Shown here: positions 1 through 8,087 of the stretch, in pieces
How the letters are laid out: every line of letters begins with the position of its first letter
How positions within the stretch are numbered: the first letter of the stretch is position 1
Source: Gammaproteobacteria bacterium
GTDB taxonomy: Bacteria; Pseudomonadota; Gammaproteobacteria; UBA6429; Thiohalophilaceae
Length of the DNA: 16,995 nt
Direction of reading: 5' to 3'
NCBI GenBank assembly: GCA_024641445.1
Contig: JAHEDA010000018.1
Span: 1 to 16,995 of the forward strand
Translations under genes and position numbers: made by a program
The notes under the pieces: model-generated
Database searches by the model: none
What the model was told of the DNA's origin: nothing
The model's input: the letters and a program-made list of their open reading frames with translations, nothing else

Positions 1-402
1 ATGTACATCCTGTTTTTGATCTGGGTAGCGGATAGCGGTGCCTACTTTGTTGGCCGCAAGTATGGTCGGCGCAAGTTAGTGGCCAATGTGAGTCCTGGCA
101 AGAGTTGGGAGGGGGTAATAGGTGGGTTGATTAGCAGTCTGCTGTTATCAATCGTCGTTGTCTCATTTCTTGGGTTGTCATTGCAGCAAGGCGGATTAGT
201 GGTTGTGCTGAGTCTTGTTACGGTCTGGTTTTCGATCATGGGCGATCTGCTTGAGAGTCTGTTTAAACGCTATGCGGGCCTTAAAGACAGTAGCCAATTG
301 ATTCCAGGGCATGGTGGTGTACTCGATCGTATCGATAGTCTTACCTCGGCGGCCCCAATATTTCTACTGGGACTACTATGGTTAGAGCGAGTGGCACGAT
401 GA
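1..402 (+). CDS. cdsA: Phosphatidate cytidylyltransferase, C-terminal half (5' truncated by window)
   Basis: This is the last 133 residues of CDP-diacylglycerol synthase, the inner membrane enzyme that makes CDP-diacylglycerol from phosphatidic acid and CTP for phospholipid synthesis. The ATG at base 1 is most likely an internal Met, because family members are about 270-290 residues and the N-terminal membrane half is missing. Visible features are hydrophobic membrane segments (about residues 1-18, 38-57 and 61-83) and the family signature near residues 88-111: a KR pair, then KD, then PGHGG followed by DRxD. The stop overlaps the dxr start in an ATGA (399-402), so the two are probably translationally coupled in one operon. 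Identification is firm from the signature and the neighbour dxr. Confidence 0.93.
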   Translation: MYILFLIWVADSGAYFVGRKYGRRKLVANVSPGKSWEGVIGGLISSLLLSIVVVSFLGLSLQQGGLVVVLSLVTVWFSIMGDLLESLFKRYAGLKDSSQLIPGHGGVLDRIDSLTSAAPIFLLGLLWLERVAR

Positions 403-1601
403 AGGGGATGACGATTCTGGGGTCGACCGGATCTATCGGCGGCAGCACGCTGGACGTGCTTGCACAGCACGCGGGTGAATATCGCATAGTGGCGCTAACG
501 GCAAATCAGAATGTTGATCGTATGTTGGCCCAGTGCCAACAATTCAAGCCTACCTACGCCGTAATGATGGATGCAGACGCGGCAACCAAACTGGATTATC
601 AGCTACAGAAACTATCGTCCGAGACAGTGGTGCTTTCTGGCATTGAGGGATTGTGCAAAGTGGTTGCACTTGATGAGACTGATTATGTTATGGCCGCCAT
701 TGTTGGCGCTGCCGGGCTCCAGCCCACTCTCGCGGCAGCACGGGCAGGTAAACGCATACTACTGGCAAATAAAGAGGCCCTGGTGATGTCCGGGAAGCTC
801 TTTATGGATGAGGTAAAGCGCCATAATGCCGAGTTGCTTCCAATTGATAGTGAACACAATGCCATCTTCCAATGTATGCCAGCGGAATTCGCCCACGACG
901 GTCGCACCGATGGCGTTACAAAAATCCTGCTGACGGCTTCAGGGGGGCCGTTTCGAACGCTTCCTGTTGCCGACCTCAATATGGTTACTCCCGAACAGGC
1001 CTGTGCGCATCCAAATTGGGTGATGGGCCGCAAGATATCTGTCGATTCGGCCAGCATGATGAATAAAGGCCTCGAGGTGATCGAGGCCTGCTGGTTATTT
1101 GGTATCTCTCCTGAGATGATTCAGGTAGTCATTCATCCTCAAAGTGTGATTCATTCCATGGTGGAATACACCGATGGGTCAGTCCTCGCGCAGCTTGGAC
1201 AACCGGACATGCGTACACCCATCGCTCATGCGCTGGCCTGGCCCAAGCGCATGCGTTCAGGTGTGGAGCGACTTGACCTTTTTAAGATCCGTCACCTGGA
1301 TTTCGAGGCGCCAGATCTGCAACGTTTTCCTTGCTTGCGTCTTGCCTATGAGGCGATTCGTACGGGGGGGACTGCTCCTTCGATATTGAATGCTGCGAAT
1401 GAGGTGGCTGTGCAGGCCTTCCTGGATAGGCTAATTTGTTTTACCGATATACCCGCTCTGAGTGAACATGTGCTCGGGCAACTGGTCTCATCTAACGCGG
1501 ATAGCCTGGACAGTATCATTCGTGTTGATAACCAATCGCGTGAACTCGCCCAGGAGTATGTCAAACGATTATCGACCAGACAAAGGCGGCAGATGCAATG
1601 A
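399..1601 (+). CDS. dxr: 1-deoxy-D-xylulose 5-phosphate reductoisomerase
   Basis: Second enzyme of the MEP isoprenoid pathway: it converts 1-deoxy-D-xylulose 5-phosphate to 2-C-methyl-D-erythritol 4-phosphate with NADPH and a divalent metal, in the cytosol. The NADPH-binding loop GSTGSIG is at residues 8-14. The metal-site motif DSEH has D150 and E152, the same numbers as E. coli, and the third ligand is E226 in MNKGLE. I chose the ATG at 399 rather than the longer ORF start at 378. It overlaps the cdsA stop as ATGA, puts a short lead before the dinucleotide loop as in E. coli Dxr, and gives 400 residues (E. coli 398). Its stop overlaps the rseP start, again as ATGA. No unusual features. Confidence 0.97.
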   Translation: MKGMTILGSTGSIGGSTLDVLAQHAGEYRIVALTANQNVDRMLAQCQQFKPTYAVMMDADAATKLDYQLQKLSSETVVLSGIEGLCKVVALDETDYVMAAIVGAAGLQPTLAAARAGKRILLANKEALVMSGKLFMDEVKRHNAELLPIDSEHNAIFQCMPAEFAHDGRTDGVTKILLTASGGPFRTLPVADLNMVTPEQACAHPNWVMGRKISVDSASMMNKGLEVIEACWLFGISPEMIQVVIHPQSVIHSMVEYTDGSVLAQLGQPDMRTPIAHALAWPKRMRSGVERLDLFKIRHLDFEAPDLQRFPCLRLAYEAIRTGGTAPSILNAANEVAVQAFLDRLICFTDIPALSEHVLGQLVSSNADSLDSIIRVDNQSRELAQEYVKRLSTRQRRQMQ

Positions 1602-2962
1602 TGGACTTTTTATTTTCACTCGCGGCATTTCTGTTGGCGATTACGATTTTGATCGCCGTGCATGAATTTGGTCATTACTGGGTGGCCAAACGTCTTGGTG
1701 TGAAGGTGCTGCGGTACGCAATTGGATTTGGTAAACCCATCTGGACCTGGCGCAGAGGGGTAGATCAGACTGAATACGTGATCGCTGCTCTGCCGTTAGG
1801 TGGTTACGTCAAAATGCTGGATGAACGTGAGGGTGCGGTCGCCCCCGACGAACAACATCGAGCCTTTAATCGGCAACGGCTGATTGTCCGCTTTGCCATT
1901 GTTTTTGCCGGACCATTCTTCAATCTCCTGTTTGCAGTGATGGCCTACTGGCTGGTATTTAGTATTGGCGTCACTGGTGTGCGCCCAATTGTTGGTGAGG
2001 TGATGCCAGATACACCCGCTGCGATTGCGGGCCTGCAAAATAAGGATGAGATACTTAGTGTCGATGGTGCTGAGACACCAATCTGGGATGTGGTCCTGGA
2101 ACGATTCTTACCTGCGATGCTGGATCATCGCTCGGTTGATCTCCTTGTACGCACATCGGATGGACATGCCCTGCACAGGATGATGCAGTTTTCCTCCATT
2201 AGAACGGACATCGAGCCAGGGCAATTATTTGACCTCATGGGCTTCCAGCCCTGGCATCCACCCGTACTGGCGCAGGTCGGCGTCGTGGTCGCGGGTCGAC
2301 CTGCCTATATGGCGGGAATTAAAACCGGTGATCGTATTGTCGCGATTGATGGCCATCCAATTCATGTGTGGCAGGACCTGGTAGATTACGTCAGTGTCCG
2401 GCCCGCTCAGACCTTGCATGTCAGTCTGATGCGTGATGGTGAGTCAATGACCCGCGACGTGATGACAGAACGTGTATCCGAGAATGGTCGTGAGCTTGGC
2501 AAGATTGGGATCGGACCAAAGGTTGAGCCATATCCAGACGAGATGCGAGCAGAGTATCGCTACTCCCCCTTTGTGGCGATTGGCAAAGGTCTGCATAAGA
2601 CCTGGGATAATAGCGTTCTTACCTTGTCGATGCTTGGGCGGATGGTGACTGGAGATGCCTCGCTGAAGAATCTTAGTGGCCCCATCAATATTGCGCGCTA
2701 TGCAGGTTATTCCGCCGGTGCAGGTCTGCCACAGTTTCTGGATTTTCTGGCGATAGTGAGCATTAGCCTCGGGTTGTTAAATTTGTTACCGGTGCCGGTA
2801 CTGGATGGCGGGCATCTGATGTTTTATCTCATCGAGGCCGTGAAGGGGAGTGCACTCAGTGAGAAGGTCGAGATGATTGCTCAACGTATTGGCATCGCCT
2901 TGTTGCTAATGCTGATGGCACTGGCTTTGTATAATGATATCGCCCGTCTATTTGTTGAATAA
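1598..2962 (+). CDS. rseP: RseP/YaeL site-2 intramembrane zinc metalloprotease
   Basis: Site-2 protease of the inner membrane. In E. coli it makes the second cut in the anti-sigma factor RseA, releasing sigma-E in response to outer membrane protein stress, and it also clears remnant signal peptides. The zinc motif HEFGH is at residues 22-26 in the first membrane segment. GxVKML follows at 69-74, a second hydrophobic segment at about 98-125, two tandem PDZ domains at roughly 128-215 and 222-305, and the third zinc ligand in NxxPVPVLDGG (395-405, D403) in the C-terminal membrane region. Length is 454 (E. coli 450). The start is ATGA-coupled to dxr; a second ATG immediately follows, so either could be used. 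bamA follows after 8 bp, linking the stress sensor to the assembly machine. Confidence 0.96.
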   Translation: MMDFLFSLAAFLLAITILIAVHEFGHYWVAKRLGVKVLRYAIGFGKPIWTWRRGVDQTEYVIAALPLGGYVKMLDEREGAVAPDEQHRAFNRQRLIVRFAIVFAGPFFNLLFAVMAYWLVFSIGVTGVRPIVGEVMPDTPAAIAGLQNKDEILSVDGAETPIWDVVLERFLPAMLDHRSVDLLVRTSDGHALHRMMQFSSIRTDIEPGQLFDLMGFQPWHPPVLAQVGVVVAGRPAYMAGIKTGDRIVAIDGHPIHVWQDLVDYVSVRPAQTLHVSLMRDGESMTRDVMTERVSENGRELGKIGIGPKVEPYPDEMRAEYRYSPFVAIGKGLHKTWDNSVLTLSMLGRMVTGDASLKNLSGPINIARYAGYSAGAGLPQFLDFLAIVSISLGLLNLLPVPVLDGGHLMFYLIEAVKGSALSEKVEMIAQRIGIALLLMLMALALYNDIARLFVE

Positions 2963-2970
2963 TTGCTGAA

Positions 2971-5253
2971 ATGGCTATGCGAAAACTAATAACAACGATT
3001 TTGTGCTGGATCATATTCATTCTTCCTGGTGTGGCGTCGGCCTTTACCGGCTTTGTCGTGAAGGACGTTCGCCTTGATGGGCTACAGCGTATATCTGCGG
3101 GTACGGTATTTAGTTATCTGCCGGTGAAGGTGGGCGATACAATCGATAGTGAGCTGGCGGTACAGGCGATTCATGCGCTGTATCAAACCGGTTTTTTCAA
3201 GGATGTGCGGCTTGAGCGGGAAGATAATGTGTTGGTGATCTTTCTGGCAGAGCGCCCGGCTATAGCCAAGATTACCTTCGCCGGTAACGACAAGATCCCA
3301 ACGAAACAACTGGAGGAGGCGCTCAAACAGATTGGCCTGGCCGAAGGCCGGGTATTTGATCAGTCCATGCTGGATAATCTGGAGCTTGAATTAAAGCGTC
3401 AATATAATAGTTTCGGCAAACACAACGCGGCAATTAAAACAGCCGTGACCCCGCTTGAACGTAATCGTGTTGATATTTCAATCAAGATTGCCGAGGGGGA
3501 TGAGGCCAAGATTTACGATCTCAATATTGTTGGAAACAAGGATTTTAGCGACTATGAACTAAAACGCCACCTGGAGCTGGCGGGGCGGGGTTTTTTTGGT
3601 GGGCGTGAGTCATATAACAAGCAATTATTGCAAGCCGATCTGGAGGCATTGAAGTCTTTTTATCTTGACCGGGGTTATATCAATTTCAATATTGATTCAA
3701 CCCAGGTCTCGCTGACACCCGACCGTCAGGATGTTTATATCACGGTCAATGTTACCGAGGGTGAACGCTTTACCATTCGCGATGTAAAGTTAACGGGGGA
3801 CTTGATTGTAAAGCCAGAGGAGATGAAGGCATTATTACTACTCAAAAGGGGCAATGTCTTCTCGCGTCGTGATATCAGCGAAAGCAATAAACGCATCAGT
3901 GACAAAATGGCCGAGCTTGGCTACGCCTTTGCTAATGTCAATGTCATCCCCGAGATCGATAATGACTCACGTACCGTGGGTCTGACCCTGTTCGTCGACC
4001 CGGGTAAGCGTATCTATGTAAGGCGCATCAATATTTCCGGAAACAATAAAACACGCGATGAGGTGATACGAAGAGAGTTCCGGCAGATGGAGGGCGACTG
4101 GATATCTACTACGTCGATTGCTCGCTCACGCACGCGACTGGATCGTCTGGGCTTCTTCGAGCAGGTAGCGATTGAAACGCCACCTGTGCCTGGTGTCCCC
4201 GATCAGGTCGATGTCAATTTGAATGTCTCAGAGCGTTCAACGGGTAGCTTGAGTGCGGGCCTGGGCTTCTCGGATTTGAATGGTGTTATTGTCAATTTTG
4301 CAGTTGCCCAAGATAACTTCCTTGGCACCGGCAAGCGTATGTCAATCTCTATCGATAACAGCCAGGTAAATAATAACTATGTATTTAGCTATCGGGACCC
4401 GTATTACACCCTTAATGGCGTAAGTCGTCAGTTTGATGTGTATTACAAAACAGTCGATGCCACCAGCGCCAATATTACCAACTATGCAAGTAATACCGCG
4501 GGTGCGAAGGTGCAATATCAATTTCCGCTGGGCGAGGCAAACTCGATTTGGTTGGGTTTCGGTTACGAAGGAACGGGATTGGTCACGGTTTCCACTACGG
4601 CCACAGAGATCACCGATTTCATCGCCAAATATGGCAGTACCTATAATATGTTGAAGGCAGAGGGTGGGTGGTCATACGATACGCGCAACCGTGCCATTTT
4701 TGCTACGGATGGTAGCCTCTCGCGTGTCAGCTTCGAGTCTGCCTTGCCGGGTGGGGACCTGGAATTCACCAAATACTCACTGCAACACTCACGCTATTTC
4801 CCTCTATGGGGTGAGCAGGCGCTCTCACTGAATCTGCAATATGGCCAGAGTGTGGGTTCGACCAGGACACCCGATGTACCACCCTTTGAATATTTCTTTG
4901 TGGGTGGGAGTTATACGGTGCGGGGTTATCAACCGGGAAGTCTTAGTCTGAATGACAGTACGGGCAATCCCCTGGGTGGTGTCTCACAACTGGTGGGGAA
5001 TCTGGAGTGGATTTTACCGAACCCCTTCAGCGAAAATGGCAATAATACGCGTTTGAGCGTATTCTACGATACGGGGTATGCCTTTGGGGCGGATCAGTCG
5101 TTCAGTTCTGATCTGTTACGGGCCTCGACCGGGGTTGCCTTGAATTGGCTGACACCCGTCGGTGCCTTACGCTTTAGTTGGGCGAGTCCTGTTAATGCCA
5201 GTTCATCAGATAAATTGCAGTCGTTCCAATTTACCTTGGGTGCCCCCTTCTGA
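2971..5253 (+). CDS. bamA: Outer membrane protein assembly factor BamA (Omp85)
   Basis: Core subunit of the BAM complex, which folds and inserts beta-barrel proteins into the outer membrane. An N-terminal signal peptide ends after ASA, about residue 24. Five POTRA domains follow, beginning near residues 25, 97, 177, 266 and 347, and a 16-strand barrel begins near 425. The conserved VRGY of loop 6 is at 650-653, and the protein ends in Phe, as expected of a barrel with a C-terminal beta signal. Length is 760, somewhat shorter than E. coli (810) but within the family's range. Starts at Met1 (2971) and Met3 (2977) are both possible; I kept the first. skp follows, the usual partner gene supplying the periplasmic chaperone for BAM substrates. 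Confidence 0.97.
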   Translation: MAMRKLITTILCWIIFILPGVASAFTGFVVKDVRLDGLQRISAGTVFSYLPVKVGDTIDSELAVQAIHALYQTGFFKDVRLEREDNVLVIFLAERPAIAKITFAGNDKIPTKQLEEALKQIGLAEGRVFDQSMLDNLELELKRQYNSFGKHNAAIKTAVTPLERNRVDISIKIAEGDEAKIYDLNIVGNKDFSDYELKRHLELAGRGFFGGRESYNKQLLQADLEALKSFYLDRGYINFNIDSTQVSLTPDRQDVYITVNVTEGERFTIRDVKLTGDLIVKPEEMKALLLLKRGNVFSRRDISESNKRISDKMAELGYAFANVNVIPEIDNDSRTVGLTLFVDPGKRIYVRRINISGNNKTRDEVIRREFRQMEGDWISTTSIARSRTRLDRLGFFEQVAIETPPVPGVPDQVDVNLNVSERSTGSLSAGLGFSDLNGVIVNFAVAQDNFLGTGKRMSISIDNSQVNNNYVFSYRDPYYTLNGVSRQFDVYYKTVDATSANITNYASNTAGAKVQYQFPLGEANSIWLGFGYEGTGLVTVSTTATEITDFIAKYGSTYNMLKAEGGWSYDTRNRAIFATDGSLSRVSFESALPGGDLEFTKYSLQHSRYFPLWGEQALSLNLQYGQSVGSTRTPDVPPFEYFFVGGSYTVRGYQPGSLSLNDSTGNPLGGVSQLVGNLEWILPNPFSENGNNTRLSVFYDTGYAFGADQSFSSDLLRASTGVALNWLTPVGALRFSWASPVNASSSDKLQSFQFTLGAPF

Positions 5254-5268
5254 TTTAGTGTGAGGACC

Positions 5269-5811
5269 ATGAAAAAATCAGCACTACTCATTCTATTTGT
5301 CGCTACGATGTGGCTAGGGGAATCCCTGGCGCAGGATACCCATATCGGGGTAGTGAACACCGCCCGTCTACTAAAAGAGTCCCCGCAGGCCGAGGCCGCA
5401 CGTAAAAAACTCGAAATGGAATTCGCTCCGCGTGACCTCAAAATTGTGAAGATGCAGAATCGTCTCAAGAAAATGGAAGACGAGTTGTCGCGAAATGTCA
5501 CCGTGATGAGTGATCCGGAGCGAAAAAAACTCGAGCGAGATATTTTGTCCGAAAAACGCGACATAAAACGTGCGCAGGATGAATTCACGGAAGATTTTAA
5601 TATTCGACGCAATGATGAACTTGGGCGTCTGCAAAAACTCGTCTACGAGACTATCAATCAGGTTGCCAAGGACCGGATGTTTGACGTTATCCTTGGTGAG
5701 AGCGTGTTGTATGCAAGCAGCACTGTTGATATCACCGAGCTAGTGCTCGACCGTTTAAAACAAAATCATAGTAAATCCACCATGTCACTGCCTGCGGCTT
5801 CGCCAAAGTAA
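5269..5811 (+). CDS. skp: Periplasmic chaperone Skp/OmpH
   Basis: Periplasmic chaperone that carries unfolded outer membrane proteins to BAM; the family forms a trimer with long helical arms. The 180-residue product has a signal peptide (KK, hydrophobic core, cleavage probably after ESLA, residue 21), then an IGVVN strand typical of OmpH proteins, then a long highly charged Lys/Glu/Arg-rich helical stretch at about 40-115 fitting the coiled-coil arms, then a C-terminal part that returns to the body. I chose ATG 5269 over an in-frame GTG at 5260. GAGG (5262-5265) lies just before the ATG, and this start gives a normal signal peptide with lysines directly after Met. The spacing from GAGG to ATG is short (3 nt). 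It lies 15 bp after bamA and 6 bp before lpxD. Confidence 0.92.
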   Translation: MKKSALLILFVATMWLGESLAQDTHIGVVNTARLLKESPQAEAARKKLEMEFAPRDLKIVKMQNRLKKMEDELSRNVTVMSDPERKKLERDILSEKRDIKRAQDEFTEDFNIRRNDELGRLQKLVYETINQVAKDRMFDVILGESVLYASSTVDITELVLDRLKQNHSKSTMSLPAASPK

Positions 5812-5817
5812 AGTACC

Positions 5818-6852
5818 ATGTCGACATCATATACCCTGGCGCAACTGGCAGAACTTGTTGGAGGTCGAGTGTATGGCGATGAAGATTGCCAAATCCATTC
5901 AGTCTCTACCTTGAGTCAGGCTGGGGCGGGGCAGATTAGCTTTCTGACCAATTCCAAATATCGCAAACACCTGATGGGTTCGACAGCGGAGGCTGTCATT
6001 CTTACACAGGCCGATAGCAGTGATTGCCCAATCAATGCATTGGTGGTCAATAATCCCCACGCGGCATACGCGAAAATTGCTACCCTCTTGAATCCCCCCC
6101 CCACTGCCATTCTCGGGATTGCACCAACGGCCTATGTAGACCCGACTGCGCAGGTCGATGAAACGGCGTCCATTGGTCATCATTGTGTGATTGAGGCGGG
6201 GGTAAAAATTGGTAAGGGGGTTCGAATCGGCCCTGGTTGCGTAGTGCGCTACAACACCGTTATCGAAGATAATTCTGAGCTGGTCGCCAATGTCACTATC
6301 AACTACGGGTGTCGCCTTGGCGCGCGTGTTCTGCTGCACCCTGGTGTGGTGATTGGTGCCGACGGTTTTGGTCAAGCCAATGATGGGGGTATCTGGATAA
6401 AGGTTCCTCAGCTGGGTTCGGTTGTCATTGAGGATGATGTTGAGATAGGGGCTAACTCAACCGTTGACCGTGGAGCCATTGACGATACAGTGATTGGCAA
6501 GGGGGTTAAACTCGATAACCTGATCCAGGTCGCCCATAACGTCCACATCGGCGAACACTCGGTAATTGCCGCATGCACTGCGATCGCGGGTAGCACACAT
6601 ATCGGGAAAGGCTGTGTCATCGGTGGTTGCGTGGGTATTGTGGGGCACCTCGAAATCACCGACAATGTTATGATTACCGGAATGTCGATGGTCACCAAGT
6701 CCATAACTGAGCCAGGCTCCTATTCCTCCGGCCTGCCAGCCGAGGCAACAGCCACGTGGCACAAGAGTATTGCAAGGTTCCGGCTGCTGGAAAAATATGC
6801 CCAACGCCTGAAGGCGGTGGAAGTGCAACTGCAAGAGAAGAATGATAAATGA
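5818..6852 (+). CDS. lpxD: UDP-3-O-(3-hydroxyacyl)glucosamine N-acyltransferase
   Basis: Third enzyme of lipid A synthesis: it adds a 3-hydroxyacyl chain from acyl-ACP to the 2-amino group of the UDP-monoacyl glucosamine, in the cytosol. The N-terminal uridine-binding domain (about 1-100) contains the family FLTNSKY-type motif. A left-handed beta-helix of hexapeptide repeats follows at about 105-295, with the catalytic-base His at H240 in VAHN (E. coli H239) and a second conserved His at H277 (E. coli H276), then a C-terminal helix. Length is 344 (E. coli 341). A run of nine C lies in codons for three prolines (6094-6102). If GnnA/GnnB act as predicted, its substrate here would already carry an amide at position 3. 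The stop overlaps fabZ as ATGA. Confidence 0.97.
   Translation: MSTSYTLAQLAELVGGRVYGDEDCQIHSVSTLSQAGAGQISFLTNSKYRKHLMGSTAEAVILTQADSSDCPINALVVNNPHAAYAKIATLLNPPPTAILGIAPTAYVDPTAQVDETASIGHHCVIEAGVKIGKGVRIGPGCVVRYNTVIEDNSELVANVTINYGCRLGARVLLHPGVVIGADGFGQANDGGIWIKVPQLGSVVIEDDVEIGANSTVDRGAIDDTVIGKGVKLDNLIQVAHNVHIGEHSVIAACTAIAGSTHIGKGCVIGGCVGIVGHLEITDNVMITGMSMVTKSITEPGSYSSGLPAEATATWHKSIARFRLLEKYAQRLKAVEVQLQEKNDK
6094..6102 (+). repeat. Nine-C homopolymer inside lpxD
   Basis: Nine consecutive C encode three prolines just before the beta-helix domain. Gain or loss of one C would shift the frame of an essential gene, so phase variation is unlikely to be tolerated here. Assemblies may contain false indels at this site. 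Confidence 0.8.
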
Positions 6853-7307
6853 CCGATACCACCGTCTCCCTGGATATCAATGAGATCCTCCGTCACCTCC
6901 CACATCGCTACCCCTTCCTGCTTGTAGATCGCGTGTTGGAATGCATTCCAGGAAAATCCCTGGTCGGGCTCAAAAATGTATCATTTAATGAACCATATTT
7001 TACCGGACACTTTCCCCAGCGTCCCGTAATGCCTGGTGTCCTCATTCTGGAGGCTATGGCACAGTGTACGGGTATCCTCGCGTTTCAGACTAACCAGCGT
7101 ATCCCGGATGAGAACTCCTTGTATTATTTTGTGGGGATTGATGAGGCGCGCTTCAAGCAACCTGTAAGCCCGGGTGATCAACTGCGTTTGGAGGTGGATT
7201 ATGTCACCCAAAAGCGTGGCATCTGGAAGTTTAACGGGCGTGCATTGGTAGATGGCAAGTTGGTATGTAGTGCGGCCTTGATGTGTGCGGAACGAGAGAT
7301 TGAATGA
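6849..7307 (+). CDS. fabZ: 3-hydroxyacyl-[acyl-carrier-protein] dehydratase
   Basis: Dehydratase of type II fatty acid synthesis: it converts 3-hydroxyacyl-ACP to trans-2-enoyl-ACP. It therefore competes with LpxA and LpxD for the 3-hydroxyacyl-ACP pool, which explains its place between them. Hot-dog fold protein of 152 residues (E. coli 151). The catalytic pair is H54 in GHFPxxPVMPG and E68 in LEAMAQ, the usual FabZ positions. The early LPHRYPFLLVDR motif (17-28) is also canonical. Both ends overlap their neighbours by ATGA (lpxD 6849-6852 and lpxA 7304-7307). A GAGAAG stretch upstream can serve as ribosome binding site. Confidence 0.97.
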   Translation: MTDTTVSLDINEILRHLPHRYPFLLVDRVLECIPGKSLVGLKNVSFNEPYFTGHFPQRPVMPGVLILEAMAQCTGILAFQTNQRIPDENSLYYFVGIDEARFKQPVSPGDQLRLEVDYVTQKRGIWKFNGRALVDGKLVCSAALMCAEREIE

Positions 7308-8077
7308 GTATAGACCCGCGTGCGGTTATCGACCCCTCAGCAGAGATAGGCGATGACGTTACCGTAGGCCCCTTTAGCATCATTGGGCCGAACGTCAGTA
7401 TCGGTGCACGTACCTGGATTGGCCCTCACGTAGTTATTAATGGCCCTACCCGCATCGGCTGTGATAACCGTATTTTTCAGTTCTCCTCCATTGGCGAGAT
7501 CCCGCAAGACAAAAAATTTCACGGGGAGGACTCCTCGCTTGAGATCGGTGACCGCAACACTATCCGTGAATTTACGACGATCAACCGGGGCACTGAAGAC
7601 GGCGGTGGGGTCACCCGTATCGGTGATGATAACTGGTTCATGGCCTATATTCATATCGCCCATGACTGTCTCGTCGGAAACAGTACGATTCTTGCGAATG
7701 CGGCCTCACTTGCCGGACACGTACAGGTTGATGATCATGCCATTCTGGGTGGTTTCAGTCTGGTCCACCAATTTGTGCATATTGGGCAATATGCCTTCAC
7801 AGGCATGGGTACCGCGCTGAGCAAGGATCTGCCTCCATACGTTATCGTCAATGGCAATCCGGCCGAGGCGCATGGTCTAAATCTCGAGGGTTTGAAACGA
7901 CGCGGTTTTGAAAAGGATACCTTGCGGGAGCTTAAAGAGGCCTATAGAGAATTTTACCGTAGTGGCAAGACCGTAGAAGAGGCCGCCACAAGCCTGGATG
8001 CCACGATTAGGAAATATCCTGCCGTGAAGTTATTTTCGGATTTTATTTTAAATTCAAAACGCGGAATTGTACGTTAA
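7304..8077 (+). CDS. lpxA: UDP-N-acetylglucosamine acyltransferase (predicted short-chain, possibly 3-amino-sugar selective)
   Basis: First enzyme of lipid A synthesis: it transfers a 3-hydroxyacyl chain from ACP to position 3 of UDP-GlcNAc. Left-handed beta-helix at about 1-190, then a helical C-terminal domain; 257 residues (E. coli 262). The catalytic base is H120 in HIAHDC (E. coli H125), with H117, H139 and H155 matching E. coli H122, H144 and H160. The hydrocarbon-ruler position, Gly173 in E. coli, is M168 here, as in Pseudomonas aeruginosa LpxA (Met169), which uses C10 chains. Asn94 (INRGT) aligns with E. coli His99. With gnnA/gnnB nearby, the true acceptor may be UDP-GlcNAc3N, giving an amide; this is inference. 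The stop is only 10 bp from the stop of convergent lpxB. Confidence 0.96.
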   Translation: MSIDPRAVIDPSAEIGDDVTVGPFSIIGPNVSIGARTWIGPHVVINGPTRIGCDNRIFQFSSIGEIPQDKKFHGEDSSLEIGDRNTIREFTTINRGTEDGGGVTRIGDDNWFMAYIHIAHDCLVGNSTILANAASLAGHVQVDDHAILGGFSLVHQFVHIGQYAFTGMGTALSKDLPPYVIVNGNPAEAHGLNLEGLKRRGFEKDTLRELKEAYREFYRSGKTVEEAATSLDATIRKYPAVKLFSDFILNSKRGIVR

Positions 8078-8087
8078 TCTGGCTGTG

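Noticed and set aside
5094..5612. 172-codon minus-strand open frame over bamA/skp
   Set aside because: Shadow of bamA and skp; Ser/Arg-rich composition with no domain.
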